Assembly (NCBI GenBank): GCA_041398825.1
Contig: JAWKTX010000001.1
Coordinates: forward strand, 992,001-1,056,000
DNA length: 64,000 nucleotides
Source of the DNA: Planctomycetaceae bacterium
GTDB lineage: Bacteria > Planctomycetota > Planctomycetia > Planctomycetales > Planctomycetaceae
Reading direction: 5' to 3'
A model generated the notes under the pieces. It worked only from the letters and a program-made list of their open reading frames with translations, was not told where the DNA came from and ran no database searches. The position numbers were made by a program, and so were the translations under genes. Each line of letters starts with the position of its first letter. Position 1 is the stretch's first letter. Of this stretch, positions 36,122-45,596 are shown in pieces.

Positions 36122-38356
36122 GTGGCAAAGAAGAAGTCCGCAGCGAAGTCGTCGGCAAAGAAATCTGCCGGGGCAAAGAAATCAACTCCGGCTAAGCGTA
36201 AGACGACTCATCGCACGAGAAAACCCACGGTCGATTCCCTGGTGCGTGCGCTGGTGTCAAATCCAAACCGGGAAGCGTCTGTCCTGTCATTGCTGGATTC
36301 CATTGAGAAACACCCTGAACTGATTGAAGCGGCTGTTATCGTAGCCGGCGAAGCTCCGTTGTCGGTGGCTATCGGCATCCTGCAGGAGGTGCTTGTCCGC
36401 ACGGAACCATACTATTCGAAGTTCGTCACTCCAGCGGCTGATACTGTCTGGAGTAACGAAGTGCTGCAGCCATGGCTGCTGGCCCAGTATCGTTTGGCAT
36501 CTGCTTACGATGAGGCTGGCCAGTCGACGGAAGCTATTGGTCAGTTGGAGCGACTCCTTCAGCATGATCCGGCAGATGAAATGGAAATCCGCTATCAACT
36601 GCTGTCGGTTCTGCTACGTGTCGGCAACGTTGATGGGGCTGCGGAATTGACTACAACCTACGATGACGATTTGGACATCATCATTGTCATGACCGATATC
36701 CTGATTCGATACATTCAGTCGGGCGCTTCTGAACAGCTGAAGGACAAACTGGTTGCCGCCATTGAGCTCAATCCGTATGTAGTGCCGCGTTTGATGCATG
36801 CGACTGGCAGTCTATTAGATGATGACTGGTCGAGCGATCCCGGATCTCCTGAAGAAGCGGAATTCTATGCGCGAATGTTCATGTCTGTCTGGCGGTCGAC
36901 GCCAGGCGCGATCACGTGGCTGAAGCGAGTTACGTACGGTATGGATCTTCCTGACTATCCGAGCGACTTTGGATCACTGTTCGATGACGACGATGATCCG
37001 CTCGGCCGGGATAAGTTGGTGAAAAGAGCCCTGAAGCTCGATCAGAGCGATGAATTCTGGCTTATTCTAATTGAGTTCTCTGACGACCATACCGCTGTGA
37101 CGATCCTGGATGAGGAATCCGAACGTCCCGTTTGTCTTGTGATCGACGATACTGATACCGATGTCTACGCGACCATTCTGGATGCTATGTCCAGTCCGGA
37201 AACAGGAGAGCCGTGCCGTCCTTCGACGTTTGTCGTGTTTGACGAAGAAGCGAAGAATCTGGTCTCTCCAATTGCGGAGCGGCTGAACATTGCAGTGGAA
37301 CAGAGAACTAATGTTCCCCAGATTCTGGCAATGATGAAACAGTCCACCGCTGCGATTTCCGGTGACCTGCTGCTGTCGATTGATGATCTGGAATCAATAC
37401 CGATTGATGCCGACGCGATATGGGTGATGGACTGGCGCCACTTATCTCTGTGGATTCCTGATGAAGAGACAGGCGAACCGACTCAACCCTGGATGTGCCT
37501 TGTTCTGAATGCAGCCGACGGAACCATTCTGGGGCAGCAGTTGACAATGACGCAGCCGGATGAAGACTCTCTTGGGGCAACACTTGCCATAGCTTCCAAT
37601 AGTCCTTCGCTCGAAACGCCGACACTACCAGGTGGTATCCTGGTGGCATCCGCGGACCACCGGCTGTCACTCAAGCCGTTGACGGATCGACTGAGGATTG
37701 GATGCGTCGACTCGAATGACACTGCCGAGAAACTGGATCTGGTTTTCGAAGATCTGACCCAGTTCATGGCGCCCGGAAATCGCTCGATGCCATCCGTGAC
37801 GGGAATCGAAGGTGCCTCCATGAATCTGGTCGAGCAGTTCTTCGAGGCGGCGGCCGATTTTTACCGATCCAGAATCTGGCTTTCTCTTCGAACGGATGCG
37901 GTTACAGAAGTGCGATGCCCCGAAATTCTTCACGGTCGTTGGTACGCGGTTGTGATGGGACAAATGGGGCAGGAGATCGGCATGATGCTGTTTGATGATC
38001 CCGACGTCGTCCATGCGTTGATGATGGTGGAGGATGACGATGACGTTCGGGCAGGAACTGTACGTCAAATGCACGGAATTGGGTTTTCACTTCAGGAACA
38101 GAATTTCTGCTCTCCCGCTGATGTGGCGGCCTGCGAGCAGTTTGGCTGGCCTGTCGCCGCGCCGGAAGCCTGGCCTAACACAATGTTCGTTTCAAACCAG
38201 GAGTTTCGCCCGCTGGAACTCCGGGAATTCGAGTTCGTGATTGCCAGTGTGCGTGCCGTTCAGGCTCATATTCAGTCGGGACAAATTGATCATTCAACCA
38301 GTGTTCAGGTGGGTCACCGTACGGTGCAGGTCGAGACGCGGAGTGCGCTGGCGTAG
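36122..38356 (+). CDS. TPR / DUF6930-like multidomain protein with Lys/Ala-rich N-terminal tail
   Basis: A 744-residue cytosolic protein. Residues 1-40 are a Lys/Ala/Ser tail (AKKKSAAKSSAKKSAGAKKS) like histone H1 or DNA-binding tails. About 75-290 is a TPR-like region with the ELNPYVVPRLM and TPGAITWLK blocks seen in proteins related to plasmid pRiA4b ORF-3 accessory proteins. About 300-560 holds two related beta/alpha domains resembling DUF6930, and about 575-735 a C-terminal domain with the GRWYAVVMGQMGQEIGMMLF block. The GTG at 36122 is preferred because it starts the basic tail and has an AGGA ribosome site; an in-frame GTG at 36083 would add 13 residues. The function is unknown. Confidence 0.75.
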   Translation: MAKKKSAAKSSAKKSAGAKKSTPAKRKTTHRTRKPTVDSLVRALVSNPNREASVLSLLDSIEKHPELIEAAVIVAGEAPLSVAIGILQEVLVRTEPYYSKFVTPAADTVWSNEVLQPWLLAQYRLASAYDEAGQSTEAIGQLERLLQHDPADEMEIRYQLLSVLLRVGNVDGAAELTTTYDDDLDIIIVMTDILIRYIQSGASEQLKDKLVAAIELNPYVVPRLMHATGSLLDDDWSSDPGSPEEAEFYARMFMSVWRSTPGAITWLKRVTYGMDLPDYPSDFGSLFDDDDDPLGRDKLVKRALKLDQSDEFWLILIEFSDDHTAVTILDEESERPVCLVIDDTDTDVYATILDAMSSPETGEPCRPSTFVVFDEEAKNLVSPIAERLNIAVEQRTNVPQILAMMKQSTAAISGDLLLSIDDLESIPIDADAIWVMDWRHLSLWIPDEETGEPTQPWMCLVLNAADGTILGQQLTMTQPDEDSLGATLAIASNSPSLETPTLPGGILVASADHRLSLKPLTDRLRIGCVDSNDTAEKLDLVFEDLTQFMAPGNRSMPSVTGIEGASMNLVEQFFEAAADFYRSRIWLSLRTDAVTEVRCPEILHGRWYAVVMGQMGQEIGMMLFDDPDVVHALMMVEDDDDVRAGTVRQMHGIGFSLQEQNFCSPADVAACEQFGWPVAAPEAWPNTMFVSNQEFRPLELREFEFVIASVRAVQAHIQSGQIDHSTSVQVGHRTVQVETRSALA

Positions 38357-38790
38357 ATTTATACCGTCTTTCGGATTACGTCAGCGATCTCGGCGTCGAA
38401 ACGCCGGTTCCAGTGTTGTCCTGCCGATGGACGCCTGAATCGACGTCGCGCTGTCGTTTGAGTTTGATCCGCTGAGAATAAGCCGGAACAATTCGAATGG
38501 GTCGCAATGCCCGAATCGCAGTGGCGCCGCACGATCAGAACTTAATTATTCACCCAATGGACATTCACTCTTCCGGTTGCGTGAGTCGAATGTCAGGTTC
38601 GTGTAAGTCCGGGCACGGATCGTCCGGGCACAGACAGCCCGGGCACAGACAGTCCGGCAACGGTCCTCTCGTATCTTCACTGACTGGCTTTACAGAGTTG
38701 AAGTCGAATTAGGCATCCGACGCGGAGATTCCCGGACGAACCCTGCTGACAGCTCAAAGCTACGACGCCATTGCCGGACTGCGAAAGGGG
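38357..38790. other. Convergent intergenic region with a hairpin and a short tandem repeat
   Basis: The region lies between convergent genes. A perfect 6-bp hairpin with a CGAA tetraloop (CGGCGT 38391-38396, ACGCCG 38401-38406) is 35 bp after the TPR gene's stop and could aid termination despite lacking a T-run. A 15-bp repeat block is at 38607-38666. A 71-codon plus-strand frame (38497-38712) translates the repeat into Ser/Gly/His-rich sequence and is probably not a gene. Confidence 0.45.
38607..38666. repeat. Four imperfect 15-bp tandem repeats
   Basis: Units at 38607, 38622, 38637 and 38652 share the pattern GYCCGGGCACRGAYM; the last is diverged (GTCCGGCAACGG). The block lies 124 bp beyond the sulfatase stop codon on the opposite strand's 3' side. 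No function is evident. Confidence 0.85.
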
Positions 38791-40503
38791 TTATTCACCG
38801 TCTGTCTGTTTTCCGCTGCTGACAAATTCAATCTGGCTGAGTGTGCCATCACCGTTCTTGTCGAAACGCGGGAAGCGAGCGGGGGCTTCGTCCGGGTCTG
38901 GTTGATTGGCAAGGAATTCTTCACGAGAAAGCCTGCCATCGTTGTCTTTGTCACGCTTTTTGAACATGGCGACTCGATCCAGCGGTTTTCGATTTTTCGT
39001 GGATGCGTCGGCCGATTTCTTCCTGTCCGAAGTCGGCTTCTCTTGTGTCGCTTTCCCGGACACCTGCGGCCGGGCTTCCGGATGCTGTGCCAGTATCACT
39101 TTCAAAGAAGCGAGCACCTCCGGCTTATTTCCAGCCAGGTTCATGGTCTCCAGTGCATCCGATTGATAATCGTACAGTTCGTATTCCGCCGTTGTGTTGT
39201 CGTCCCCTGGTTTTTTCCATTCGACCATGCGGTAATGGTCGGTTCTGATGGCTCGTCCAAGACGGCCGCCGCGTGGGTAGACGTGAATGACACTGTCGCG
39301 AGTCCTGATTGTGGGCGATTTCAGCACTTGCGCAAAACTGATTCCGTCGAGACCTTCGCGCGGTGGGAGCCCTGCAAGCTCGCAGAGCGTTGGATAAATG
39401 TCGACAGTTTCAATCAGTGAGCTTGTCTTCGCCCCCGACACGCCCCCAGGCGCGGCGACAATGACCGGGATACGGGTTGCCTGTTCGTAGTTGGTGTGTT
39501 TGCACCACATGCTGTGGTCTCCCAGATGCCAGCCATGATCTCCCCACATCACGATAATGGTATTGTCCGAAACGCCTGCCTGATCCAGTGCCGCCATAAC
39601 TTTGCCGATCTGGGCATCGGTGTAGCTTGTCGCTGCGTAGTAGCCGTGAATCAGTTTTCGGGTATCCTCTGGCGAAATATCGCCTTTCGTTGGCATATCG
39701 CTGTACTGACGCAGTTCGCCGCCGTATTGCGCTGCGTATGAGGGTGCTCCCCTGGGGGCTTCGGTCACCTGCGGCATCGGCAGTGATGCCGGGTCATACA
39801 GATCCCAGTATTTTTCCGGGGCAACGAATGGAAGATGTGGTTTCAGGAATCCAACAGCGATGAAGAAGGGTTCGTCAGCTTTTGCTGCCTTTGCAATCCG
39901 TGATACGGCTTCATCCGCAATCATTCCGTCCGCGTAAGCATTGTCCGGAACGTCGGCTGATTCGGTGGCTGTTCCGCGGGGGCCATTCTTATTGTCGCGT
40001 TTGCTGGCTGTGCTGCTTTGCAGTTGATACTGACTGGCCCTGGGACGCCAGTGTGGAGTGGTCCACGACGCCTCGTCTTCCTTGTTCCCGTGGCCGGTGT
40101 GCAGAATCTTTCCCATCGCCTGTGTGTGGTAGCCGTTTTTTCGGAAATATTCGGCCACCGTAACGGCATCGGGTGCCCCGAATCGAAAATGCGTATCCAG
40201 ATCGTAGATACCAAGCGTTTGAGGTCGAAGCCCCGTCATTAAAGCATTGCGCGACGGTGAACACACTGCCTGATTACAATAAGCGGCTTCAAACACCACT
40301 CCTCGCGCCGCTAGTCTATCGATATTCGGGGTTTTCGCCGTCCCATCACCATAACAACCCAGGACAGGTTTCAGGTCGTCAATGCAGATCAATAATACGT
40401 TGGGGCGGGGCGTCGGCCTGCTCTCGGCCGCAACGACGGTCGGCAACAGCGCAACCAGTGAGATAACGGCCATGCGGTACAGTTTATCAACGGAGCGTCG
40501 CAT
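38791..40503 (-). CDS. Exported type I sulfatase (iduronate-2-sulfatase-like) with C-terminal EF-hands
   Basis: A 570-residue secreted sulfatase. The signal peptide covers about residues 1-26 (VAA-ES). The metal site begins with NVLLICIDDLKPVLGCYGD, and the formylglycine motif is C81-S-P-S-R, so maturation by a formylglycine-generating enzyme is required. Further blocks (GKILHTGHGN, GFLKPHLPF, MWGDHGWHLGDH) place it near iduronate-2-sulfatase-type enzymes that cleave sulfate esters of polysaccharides. After the sulfatase domain (to about 475), a Lys-rich linker leads to two EF-hand loops (DKDNDGRLSREEF and DKNGDGTLSQIEF), which bind calcium. Marine planctomycetes carry many such enzymes for algal sulfated glycans. 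It stands alone, with no sulfatase cluster nearby. Confidence 0.95.
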   Translation of the reverse strand: MRRSVDKLYRMAVISLVALLPTVVAAESRPTPRPNVLLICIDDLKPVLGCYGDGTAKTPNIDRLAARGVVFEAAYCNQAVCSPSRNALMTGLRPQTLGIYDLDTHFRFGAPDAVTVAEYFRKNGYHTQAMGKILHTGHGNKEDEASWTTPHWRPRASQYQLQSSTASKRDNKNGPRGTATESADVPDNAYADGMIADEAVSRIAKAAKADEPFFIAVGFLKPHLPFVAPEKYWDLYDPASLPMPQVTEAPRGAPSYAAQYGGELRQYSDMPTKGDISPEDTRKLIHGYYAATSYTDAQIGKVMAALDQAGVSDNTIIVMWGDHGWHLGDHSMWCKHTNYEQATRIPVIVAAPGGVSGAKTSSLIETVDIYPTLCELAGLPPREGLDGISFAQVLKSPTIRTRDSVIHVYPRGGRLGRAIRTDHYRMVEWKKPGDDNTTAEYELYDYQSDALETMNLAGNKPEVLASLKVILAQHPEARPQVSGKATQEKPTSDRKKSADASTKNRKPLDRVAMFKKRDKDNDGRLSREEFLANQPDPDEAPARFPRFDKNGDGTLSQIEFVSSGKQTDGE

Positions 40504-40688
40504 TCCAGTAAACTCCCGAGTAACATTTTGAGACCTGATGACTGATCATCATGGCTTGGAATCGTTGCCGTCGCAATCGAGCATCCGGGGATTCATGCTC
40601 CAGGTTCCGAAGGCGGCAGTTTTGAGAGGTTAATCGCCGCGAATCGCGATCGTTGGCGCTGGCAGATGCGGACAGAAAGGGATTAAAG

Positions 40689-41198
40689 ATGCGACCCACC
40701 GCCGACGAATACGCCTTGTTTTATGCGGGATATGTGGAACAGGTACCTGAGAATGACATCGTCCGGGTACTGGAATCGCAGCTGGCTGAAGTGGTACAGC
40801 TCTGGAAGAGTATCCCCGAATCGGAAGCTGCCGTTATTCACAAACCCTATTCGTGGAAGATTCGTCAGGTGTTGGATCACCTGACGGACGGTGAACGCAT
40901 CTTTGGTTATCGACTCTTAAGAATTGCCAGAGGCGATCAGACTCCCCTGCCCGGTTTTGACGAACACTTCTATGCAAATGCTTCTGAAGAATCAGCCGCC
41001 CGCCTGTCCGACATTGTTGGGGCCTTTGAAGCACTACGACGGGCCAATGTTTTGTTGCTGAAGAATCTGCCCGATGACGCATGGAGACGTATGGGGACAA
41101 TGAGCGAAACACCAGTCAGCGTGCGAGCGCTCGCATACATTCTTGCCGGCCACGTCCGCCATCATGATGCCATCCTTCGAAAACGTCTGTGCCATTGA
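40689..41198 (+). CDS. DinB-like metal-dependent four-helix protein
   Basis: A 169-residue protein of the DinB/YfiT superfamily, four-helix bundles with a three-histidine metal site, several of which are thiol transferases. The expected histidines are in WKIRQVLDHLTDGERIF and GHVRHHDAIL. Length is typical (150-180). The ATG at 40689 follows a GAAAGGG ribosome site; an in-frame ATG at 40653 would add 12 residues. The upstream gene, the sulfatase, is divergent, so it has its own promoter. The substrate is unknown. Confidence 0.88.
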   Translation: MRPTADEYALFYAGYVEQVPENDIVRVLESQLAEVVQLWKSIPESEAAVIHKPYSWKIRQVLDHLTDGERIFGYRLLRIARGDQTPLPGFDEHFYANASEESAARLSDIVGAFEALRRANVLLLKNLPDDAWRRMGTMSETPVSVRALAYILAGHVRHHDAILRKRLCH

Positions 41199-41326
41199 GC
41201 AAGATTTCGAATTGAGCTCGACAGGACGCATCGGAAAGATTCCCTGGACGCCTGGATAACGACTGTCGAAACGTACCTGTGTGATCACAGAACAGTTCGC
41301 TGTTCCGTTTACGGCTACGTCTACGG

Positions 41327-42394
41327 CTACCTCGCCAGCCGTCGAACCGCTTCTGCGACTCCAGCCGTGACGTGGCTCATCCGCGAATAGTTGAGCGTGT
41401 TGGGTGTGTCCGAGGGCTGGTGATAGTGCGGGCTGCGAAGGAAACTGGTGTCGGTCAGCATCAGGGCCGGGTAGCCGCAGTCCCAGAACGAACTGTTGTC
41501 GGATCGGCGGATTTCCTGAATCTTCTCCGGCAGGCAAACTGAGAACAGCGGAAAGCGTGTGGCTCGTTTGAATCCACGACGGAACTGCCAGCACAGTTTC
41601 CACGACATTGGGTTACCGATCGCTCCCAGAAAGTTGGCAGTCGACGGAAACGCCCAGGTGGCCCATCGGGGAATGCCCGGCGGTAACCTTTGCGATCCCG
41701 GTTCGTCCCGATAATAGCCCATCATTTCCAGACACAGCATTCCAGCGATGTTGTCACCGCGACTTCGACTTTGCCTGGCATGATGCTGGCTGCCCATCTG
41801 TCCGAGATTGAAATACGGCGCTTCCTCACAGGTGAAGGCAACGAAGCGGATTGTTCTTGCGGATTGATGATCCTTCAACAACCGAGCCACTTCAATCAGC
41901 ACGGCGACTGCCGACGCGTTGTCGTCGGCTCCGGGAGAATCCCAGACGGTATCGTAATGAGCTCCCAGAATGATGATCTCACTGGCTCGCCTGACACCCG
42001 GGATTTGTGCGATCAGATTGTGTGTGGAGTGTGAGCCGATTTCGTAACACTCTTTCTCAACGCTAAATCCCATTTGGCTGAATTGCTGTTCGATGTACGC
42101 AGATGCACCTTCCATGGTACCGGGTTTGTCGAGATGCCGGACGCCAATAACATCCGAAAGCACGTCGACGTGCGTGATTAATCGATCGGCAAGTTCCTGA
42201 TCCACTGGCGTATCGAAGTGTCGAGCGTCGCGACTAAATGGCCACATGAAAGAGTCCCGGAGATTTGCAGGCGGATACATCCGGACAAAGTGAATACGTC
42301 CCGATGAAAACCGGTTTGTTCGGCTCAGCCCGCAACCTGTGAATGGTTTGAAATTTGCCACCGGAAATATGTCTGTATCGAAATCAGACATCAA
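41327..42394 (-). CDS. M28-family zinc aminopeptidase-like protein
   Basis: A 355-residue protein with the M28 co-catalytic zinc peptidase fold. The zinc-ligand blocks are visible: ILGAHYDTVWDSPGADDNAS (His and bridging Asp), FVAFTCEEAPYF (catalytic Glu-Glu), a MLCLEMMGYY block, and the C-terminal SPHYHQPSDTP histidine block. Aminopeptidases, glutaminyl cyclases and carboxypeptidases share this fold, so the precise activity is open. The N-terminal 45 residues are variable, lack a clear signal peptide, and the true start could be one of the internal methionines (M39 or M50). Confidence 0.88.
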   Translation of the reverse strand: MMSDFDTDIFPVANFKPFTGCGLSRTNRFSSGRIHFVRMYPPANLRDSFMWPFSRDARHFDTPVDQELADRLITHVDVLSDVIGVRHLDKPGTMEGASAYIEQQFSQMGFSVEKECYEIGSHSTHNLIAQIPGVRRASEIIILGAHYDTVWDSPGADDNASAVAVLIEVARLLKDHQSARTIRFVAFTCEEAPYFNLGQMGSQHHARQSRSRGDNIAGMLCLEMMGYYRDEPGSQRLPPGIPRWATWAFPSTANFLGAIGNPMSWKLCWQFRRGFKRATRFPLFSVCLPEKIQEIRRSDNSSFWDCGYPALMLTDTSFLRSPHYHQPSDTPNTLNYSRMSHVTAGVAEAVRRLAR

Positions 42395-42562
42395 TCAACC
42401 TGCCATCGATTCTTTCACTTCGCGTGTGATCCGTGCTTTCCGCTGCAGACGCTGATGAAGGAACTTGCATCGTTGGGTCTCCCATCGAATGAAAGTCGGC
42501 TTGTCCGGGGTTTCCTGCAGAGTGCCGGAGGATACTCGAATTGAGGTTTTCACTGACATGCG

Positions 42563-42578
42563 TGAGTGTTTTCACTCA
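42563..42578. other. Small dyad upstream of flgB
   Basis: The perfect 6-bp dyad TGAGTG (42563-42568) / CACTCA (42573-42578) surrounds TTTT, 105 bp before flgB and 169 bp upstream of the divergent M28 gene. It could be an operator or a weak hairpin. No sigma-28 or sigma-54 promoter match is visible in this gap. Confidence 0.35.
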
Positions 42579-42682
42579 GCGCACGGGAGAACGTGTCGGG
42601 CGTCCTCCTGAATGTTAAGCCAGCTAAACTTTGCGGATTGTATTGGTTGCAGACTGTGAGCAGCCCTGCCGAAACATCCGAT

Positions 42683-43039
42683 ATGCAATCTCTCAATCCT
42701 CAATTCGATCTGTTGGGACGTCTCATTTCTGCTTCAGAGATGCGGCACAAAGTGATCAGTCACAACATCGCCAACGTCAATACGCCGGACTACCAGCGTC
42801 TGGATGTTGAGTTCGAGCAGCAGTTGAGTCAGGAACTGGCCAGAGGGCAGAGTGATGGGCACCGTTCCACTGCGCCGGAAGTCATTCAGACACCGGGACT
42901 GATCAATCGAGCAGATGGTAACAATGTTGATATTGATCGGGAGATCGGTCAGCTGAACAAGAATGCGTTGCTGCAACAGGTCTGGTTGCAGCTGTTGACG
43001 ACTGAAATGAATCAGATGCGAACAGCAATCGAGAGCTAG
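42683..43039 (+). CDS. flgB: Flagellar proximal rod protein FlgB
   Basis: A 118-residue rod protein, first gene of the flagellar locus. The conserved N-terminal rod block is present (SEMRHKVISHNIANVNTPDYQ, shared in type with FlgC, FlgF and FlgG), and the C-terminus ends in a helix with LLTTEMNQMRTAI. E. coli FlgB is about 138 residues, so this is slightly short. The frame is open 39 codons further upstream, but those lack the rod pattern, so the ATG at 42683 is chosen. It is exported by the flagellar type III apparatus and joins FlgC and FliE above the MS ring. It ends 2 bp before flgC. Confidence 0.92.
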   Translation: MQSLNPQFDLLGRLISASEMRHKVISHNIANVNTPDYQRLDVEFEQQLSQELARGQSDGHRSTAPEVIQTPGLINRADGNNVDIDREIGQLNKNALLQQVWLQLLTTEMNQMRTAIES

Positions 43040-43041
43040 AC

Positions 43042-43488
43042 ATGTCAATGAATCAGATTCTGTCCGGCATGGATATCAGCGCGAGTGGCCTGGCTGGCGA
43101 ACGCATGCGCATGGAAGTGGCCGCGAACAATATTGCCAATGTGCATTCCACGCGATCTGCCGATGGGGGACCTTACCGGCGACAGCAGGTCACGTTTGCC
43201 GCTTCGATGAGTAATTTTTTGAATCCCGGTGCGGTCGGAGTTGACGGACTTCAGGGTGTGCAGCCCGTTGCTGTTTCTGACGACACTTCGCCGTTGCCGC
43301 TGGTTTACGATCCGGGACACCCGGATGCAAATGCCGAGGGGTTTGTTGTCATGCCGAATGTGCAGCTGCCGGTTGAGATGGTTGACATGGTGACTGCAAG
43401 CCGTGCTTATGAAGCAAATCTCAAGTCGCTGGAGACGTTTCGTCAGCTTGCCGAGCAGGCACTGGCGTTACTGCGAGGTACCAGGTAA
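43042..43488 (+). CDS. flgC: Flagellar proximal rod protein FlgC
   Basis: A 148-residue rod protein. The N-terminal block MDISASGLAGERMRMEVAAN followed by NIANVHSTRSADGGPYRRQ is the FlgC signature, and the C-terminus has the VDMVTASRAYEANLKSLET block shared by axial proteins. Length is near the family norm (about 135-150). The stop codon shares a base with the fliE start (TAATG), which implies coupled translation. M1 and M3 are both possible starts. Confidence 0.95.
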   Translation: MSMNQILSGMDISASGLAGERMRMEVAANNIANVHSTRSADGGPYRRQQVTFAASMSNFLNPGAVGVDGLQGVQPVAVSDDTSPLPLVYDPGHPDANAEGFVVMPNVQLPVEMVDMVTASRAYEANLKSLETFRQLAEQALALLRGTR

Positions 43489-43808
43489 TGGCATTGGAAT
43501 CCCTGGGAAACTCAACGGTCGGCGGCTCGGCATCGGGCGTTCGACCGTCTTTTTCGTCTGTGGGGACGGGAAAGTCCGCAGGCGGCGAGTTGCCATTTGA
43601 AGAACTTGTGAAAGGCTTAATTCAGGATACAAGCAATCAGCAGACGGCCGTCGCTGACAGTGTTCAGAAGCTGGTCTCCGGGGAAACAGATAGTGTTCAC
43701 GACGTTGTGTTAACTGCGTCAAAGGCCGATCTGGCGTTCAAACTTGTGATGGAGATTCGTAATCGTCTGATTGCGTCTTATCAGGAAATCATGCGGATGC
43801 AGGTCTGA
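43488..43808 (+). CDS. fliE: Flagellar hook-basal body protein FliE
   Basis: A 106-residue small rod/MS-ring adaptor. The N-terminal half is Gly/Ser-rich; the C-terminal half has the typical helical pattern (SVHDVVLTASKADLAFKLVM, then EIRNRLIASYQEIMRMQV). E. coli FliE is about 104 residues. It is the first substrate of the flagellar export gate. It overlaps flgC by one base and is followed by fliF after 71 bp. Confidence 0.95.
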   Translation: MALESLGNSTVGGSASGVRPSFSSVGTGKSAGGELPFEELVKGLIQDTSNQQTAVADSVQKLVSGETDSVHDVVLTASKADLAFKLVMEIRNRLIASYQEIMRMQV

Positions 43809-43879
43809 TCAATCGGTCGTTGCACTGATGAGCGTGTTAGTTTACTCGGCCCTGCCGAACGTCTGTTGAGAATAGAATC

Positions 43880-45517
43880 ATGGAACTTCTAACAGCACTT
43901 CGAGAACAGATCTCGGCCCTTTGGGCGCGATGGAGCATGGCTCAGCGAGTTGGCCTGTCTGCCGCCGCAATTGCCTGTGTCGCACTGGTCGGTCTGACGT
44001 TGTATTGGGCGTTGCAGGATCAATACGTTGTCATCGCCGGTCAATTGACGCCCCAACGCGCGGCCGAAATGAAGGGTGTCCTGGAAACTGCACAGATTCC
44101 CGCCGAGATGAACTTTTCAGGGTCCGCCATTTCTGTTCCCGTAAACCAGGTATCGGCAGCACGATTAGCTTTGAAGGATCAGCTGGATCCACTCGTTTCG
44201 GATCAGGCCAATCCGGCGACCGGAATGTTTGAAAGTCCGATTGAAAAAGAAGATCGTCGCCGCCGCGCTTTGGAAGCTCGTATCGAGAAAACCATTGGTC
44301 GTATTCGAGGCGTCCGCTCGGCACAGGTACACGTGAGCCTGCCAAACCCGTCTCCCTTTGTTCTGGACAAGTCTCCTTCGACGGCGAGTGTCGTCATCGA
44401 CGTCACGCCAGGTGGGGGATTCTCGGCAGATGCTGCAAAGAACATTGTCGCGCTGGTTTCACGAGCCGTTGAAGGTCTCACGCCTGAAAACATTACTCTG
44501 ATGGATACACAGGGGCGGCAGTTTTCCGCGGAGTCCGGATTGAACTCAGCCATGTCGCTGCAACTGGAATTTCAGCGACAGATTGAGAACTCACTGGCAA
44601 GGAAGGCAGAGACTCTGCTCACTCGGTGGCTGGGGCCGGACAAGGCAACGGTCGAAGTTACAGCGGACATTGACTTCCAGGAGAAAAAACGGACTGAAAC
44701 TGTTTACGATGCAGAATCCAAAGTGAAAAGGAAGGAGTTGACTGACAATATTACGCAGACCGGTACTGTTACCCTGCCAGTCGGTTCTGTGGGAGCGTCG
44801 GCAAACATCGTTCCGGATACGTCTTCCGTTAACTCTGGAGGAGGCAAGTACAACAGAGAAACGTCGGACATTGAATATGACAACAGTAACACCCTCGAAG
44901 TGCTGACCGAGTTCCCGGGCCGAATTCTTCGTCTGACAGTTTCAGCCGTCGTGGATCCAACTGTGAATCCGCTACCGGTCGCGGATTCGGCTGCAGACCC
45001 TGCAGCCGATCCGGCCGCGGCCGCAGCAGCGGCAAGTACGGCGTCGACCGAAACGCCGGTGCGTGATTTGAAACAAATTGAATCTTTGATCAAGCAGGCT
45101 GTGGGTTTCGACATGACTCGCGGGGACGAGTTCTCCATGATCACAGATCGGCTTGCGATTGTTGATTCCCCCGAAGGACTTCCAGTGGGAGGGTTCAACT
45201 GGAATGAACATCAATGGCTGATTCAGTCTGTTTCGCTGGCCATGGCCGCCCTGGTTGCTCTTGTCATTGCCGTGTTGATGATTAAGCGAATGCGGCCCGT
45301 GGTTGTCGCACCACCGGAGGAGGAGCCGTTGTCGATGGCCGACATGCTGCGACTTCGGGCATTGACTGAACAGGCCAAATCAAATCCGGAAGTGGTGGCC
45401 AGTATCCTCGCTGCATGGATGGGGGATGACGAGGAGGGCGATTCTCCCAGAGTTACACCCGCGACGGTCTCGCCACCGGCAGCAAATCCGGCGCGGCCGG
45501 CAAGACGAGCGGCATAG
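43880..45517 (+). CDS. fliF: Flagellar MS-ring protein FliF
   Basis: A 545-residue MS-ring subunit anchoring the motor in the inner membrane. It has an N-terminal membrane span at about residues 22-44, the YscJ/FliF ring-building domains (AAEMKGVLETAQIPAEM; EDRRRRALEARIEKTIGRI; VHVSLPNPSPFVL), and a second span at about 447-468. The cytoplasmic tail contains the FliG-binding region near MADMLRLRALTEQAKSNPEV. An Ala/Asp-rich low-complexity stretch (about 370-390) interrupts the second ring domain. Length is close to that of E. coli FliF (552). It is followed by fliG after 79 bp. Confidence 0.96.
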   Translation: MELLTALREQISALWARWSMAQRVGLSAAAIACVALVGLTLYWALQDQYVVIAGQLTPQRAAEMKGVLETAQIPAEMNFSGSAISVPVNQVSAARLALKDQLDPLVSDQANPATGMFESPIEKEDRRRRALEARIEKTIGRIRGVRSAQVHVSLPNPSPFVLDKSPSTASVVIDVTPGGGFSADAAKNIVALVSRAVEGLTPENITLMDTQGRQFSAESGLNSAMSLQLEFQRQIENSLARKAETLLTRWLGPDKATVEVTADIDFQEKKRTETVYDAESKVKRKELTDNITQTGTVTLPVGSVGASANIVPDTSSVNSGGGKYNRETSDIEYDNSNTLEVLTEFPGRILRLTVSAVVDPTVNPLPVADSAADPAADPAAAAAAASTASTETPVRDLKQIESLIKQAVGFDMTRGDEFSMITDRLAIVDSPEGLPVGGFNWNEHQWLIQSVSLAMAALVALVIAVLMIKRMRPVVVAPPEEEPLSMADMLRLRALTEQAKSNPEVVASILAAWMGDDEEGDSPRVTPATVSPPAANPARPARRAA

Positions 45518-45596
45518 ACAACTCATCATTTATGTCTGATCAATCTGTAACAAGGTCGTTCGAATCCGATCCTCAATTCTATTGCCCTGAAGTCTC

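Noticed and set aside
38497..38712. 71-codon plus-strand frame with Ser/Gly/His repeats
   Set aside because: The peptide repeats simply translate a 15-bp DNA repeat; no ribosome site or homologous pattern is visible.
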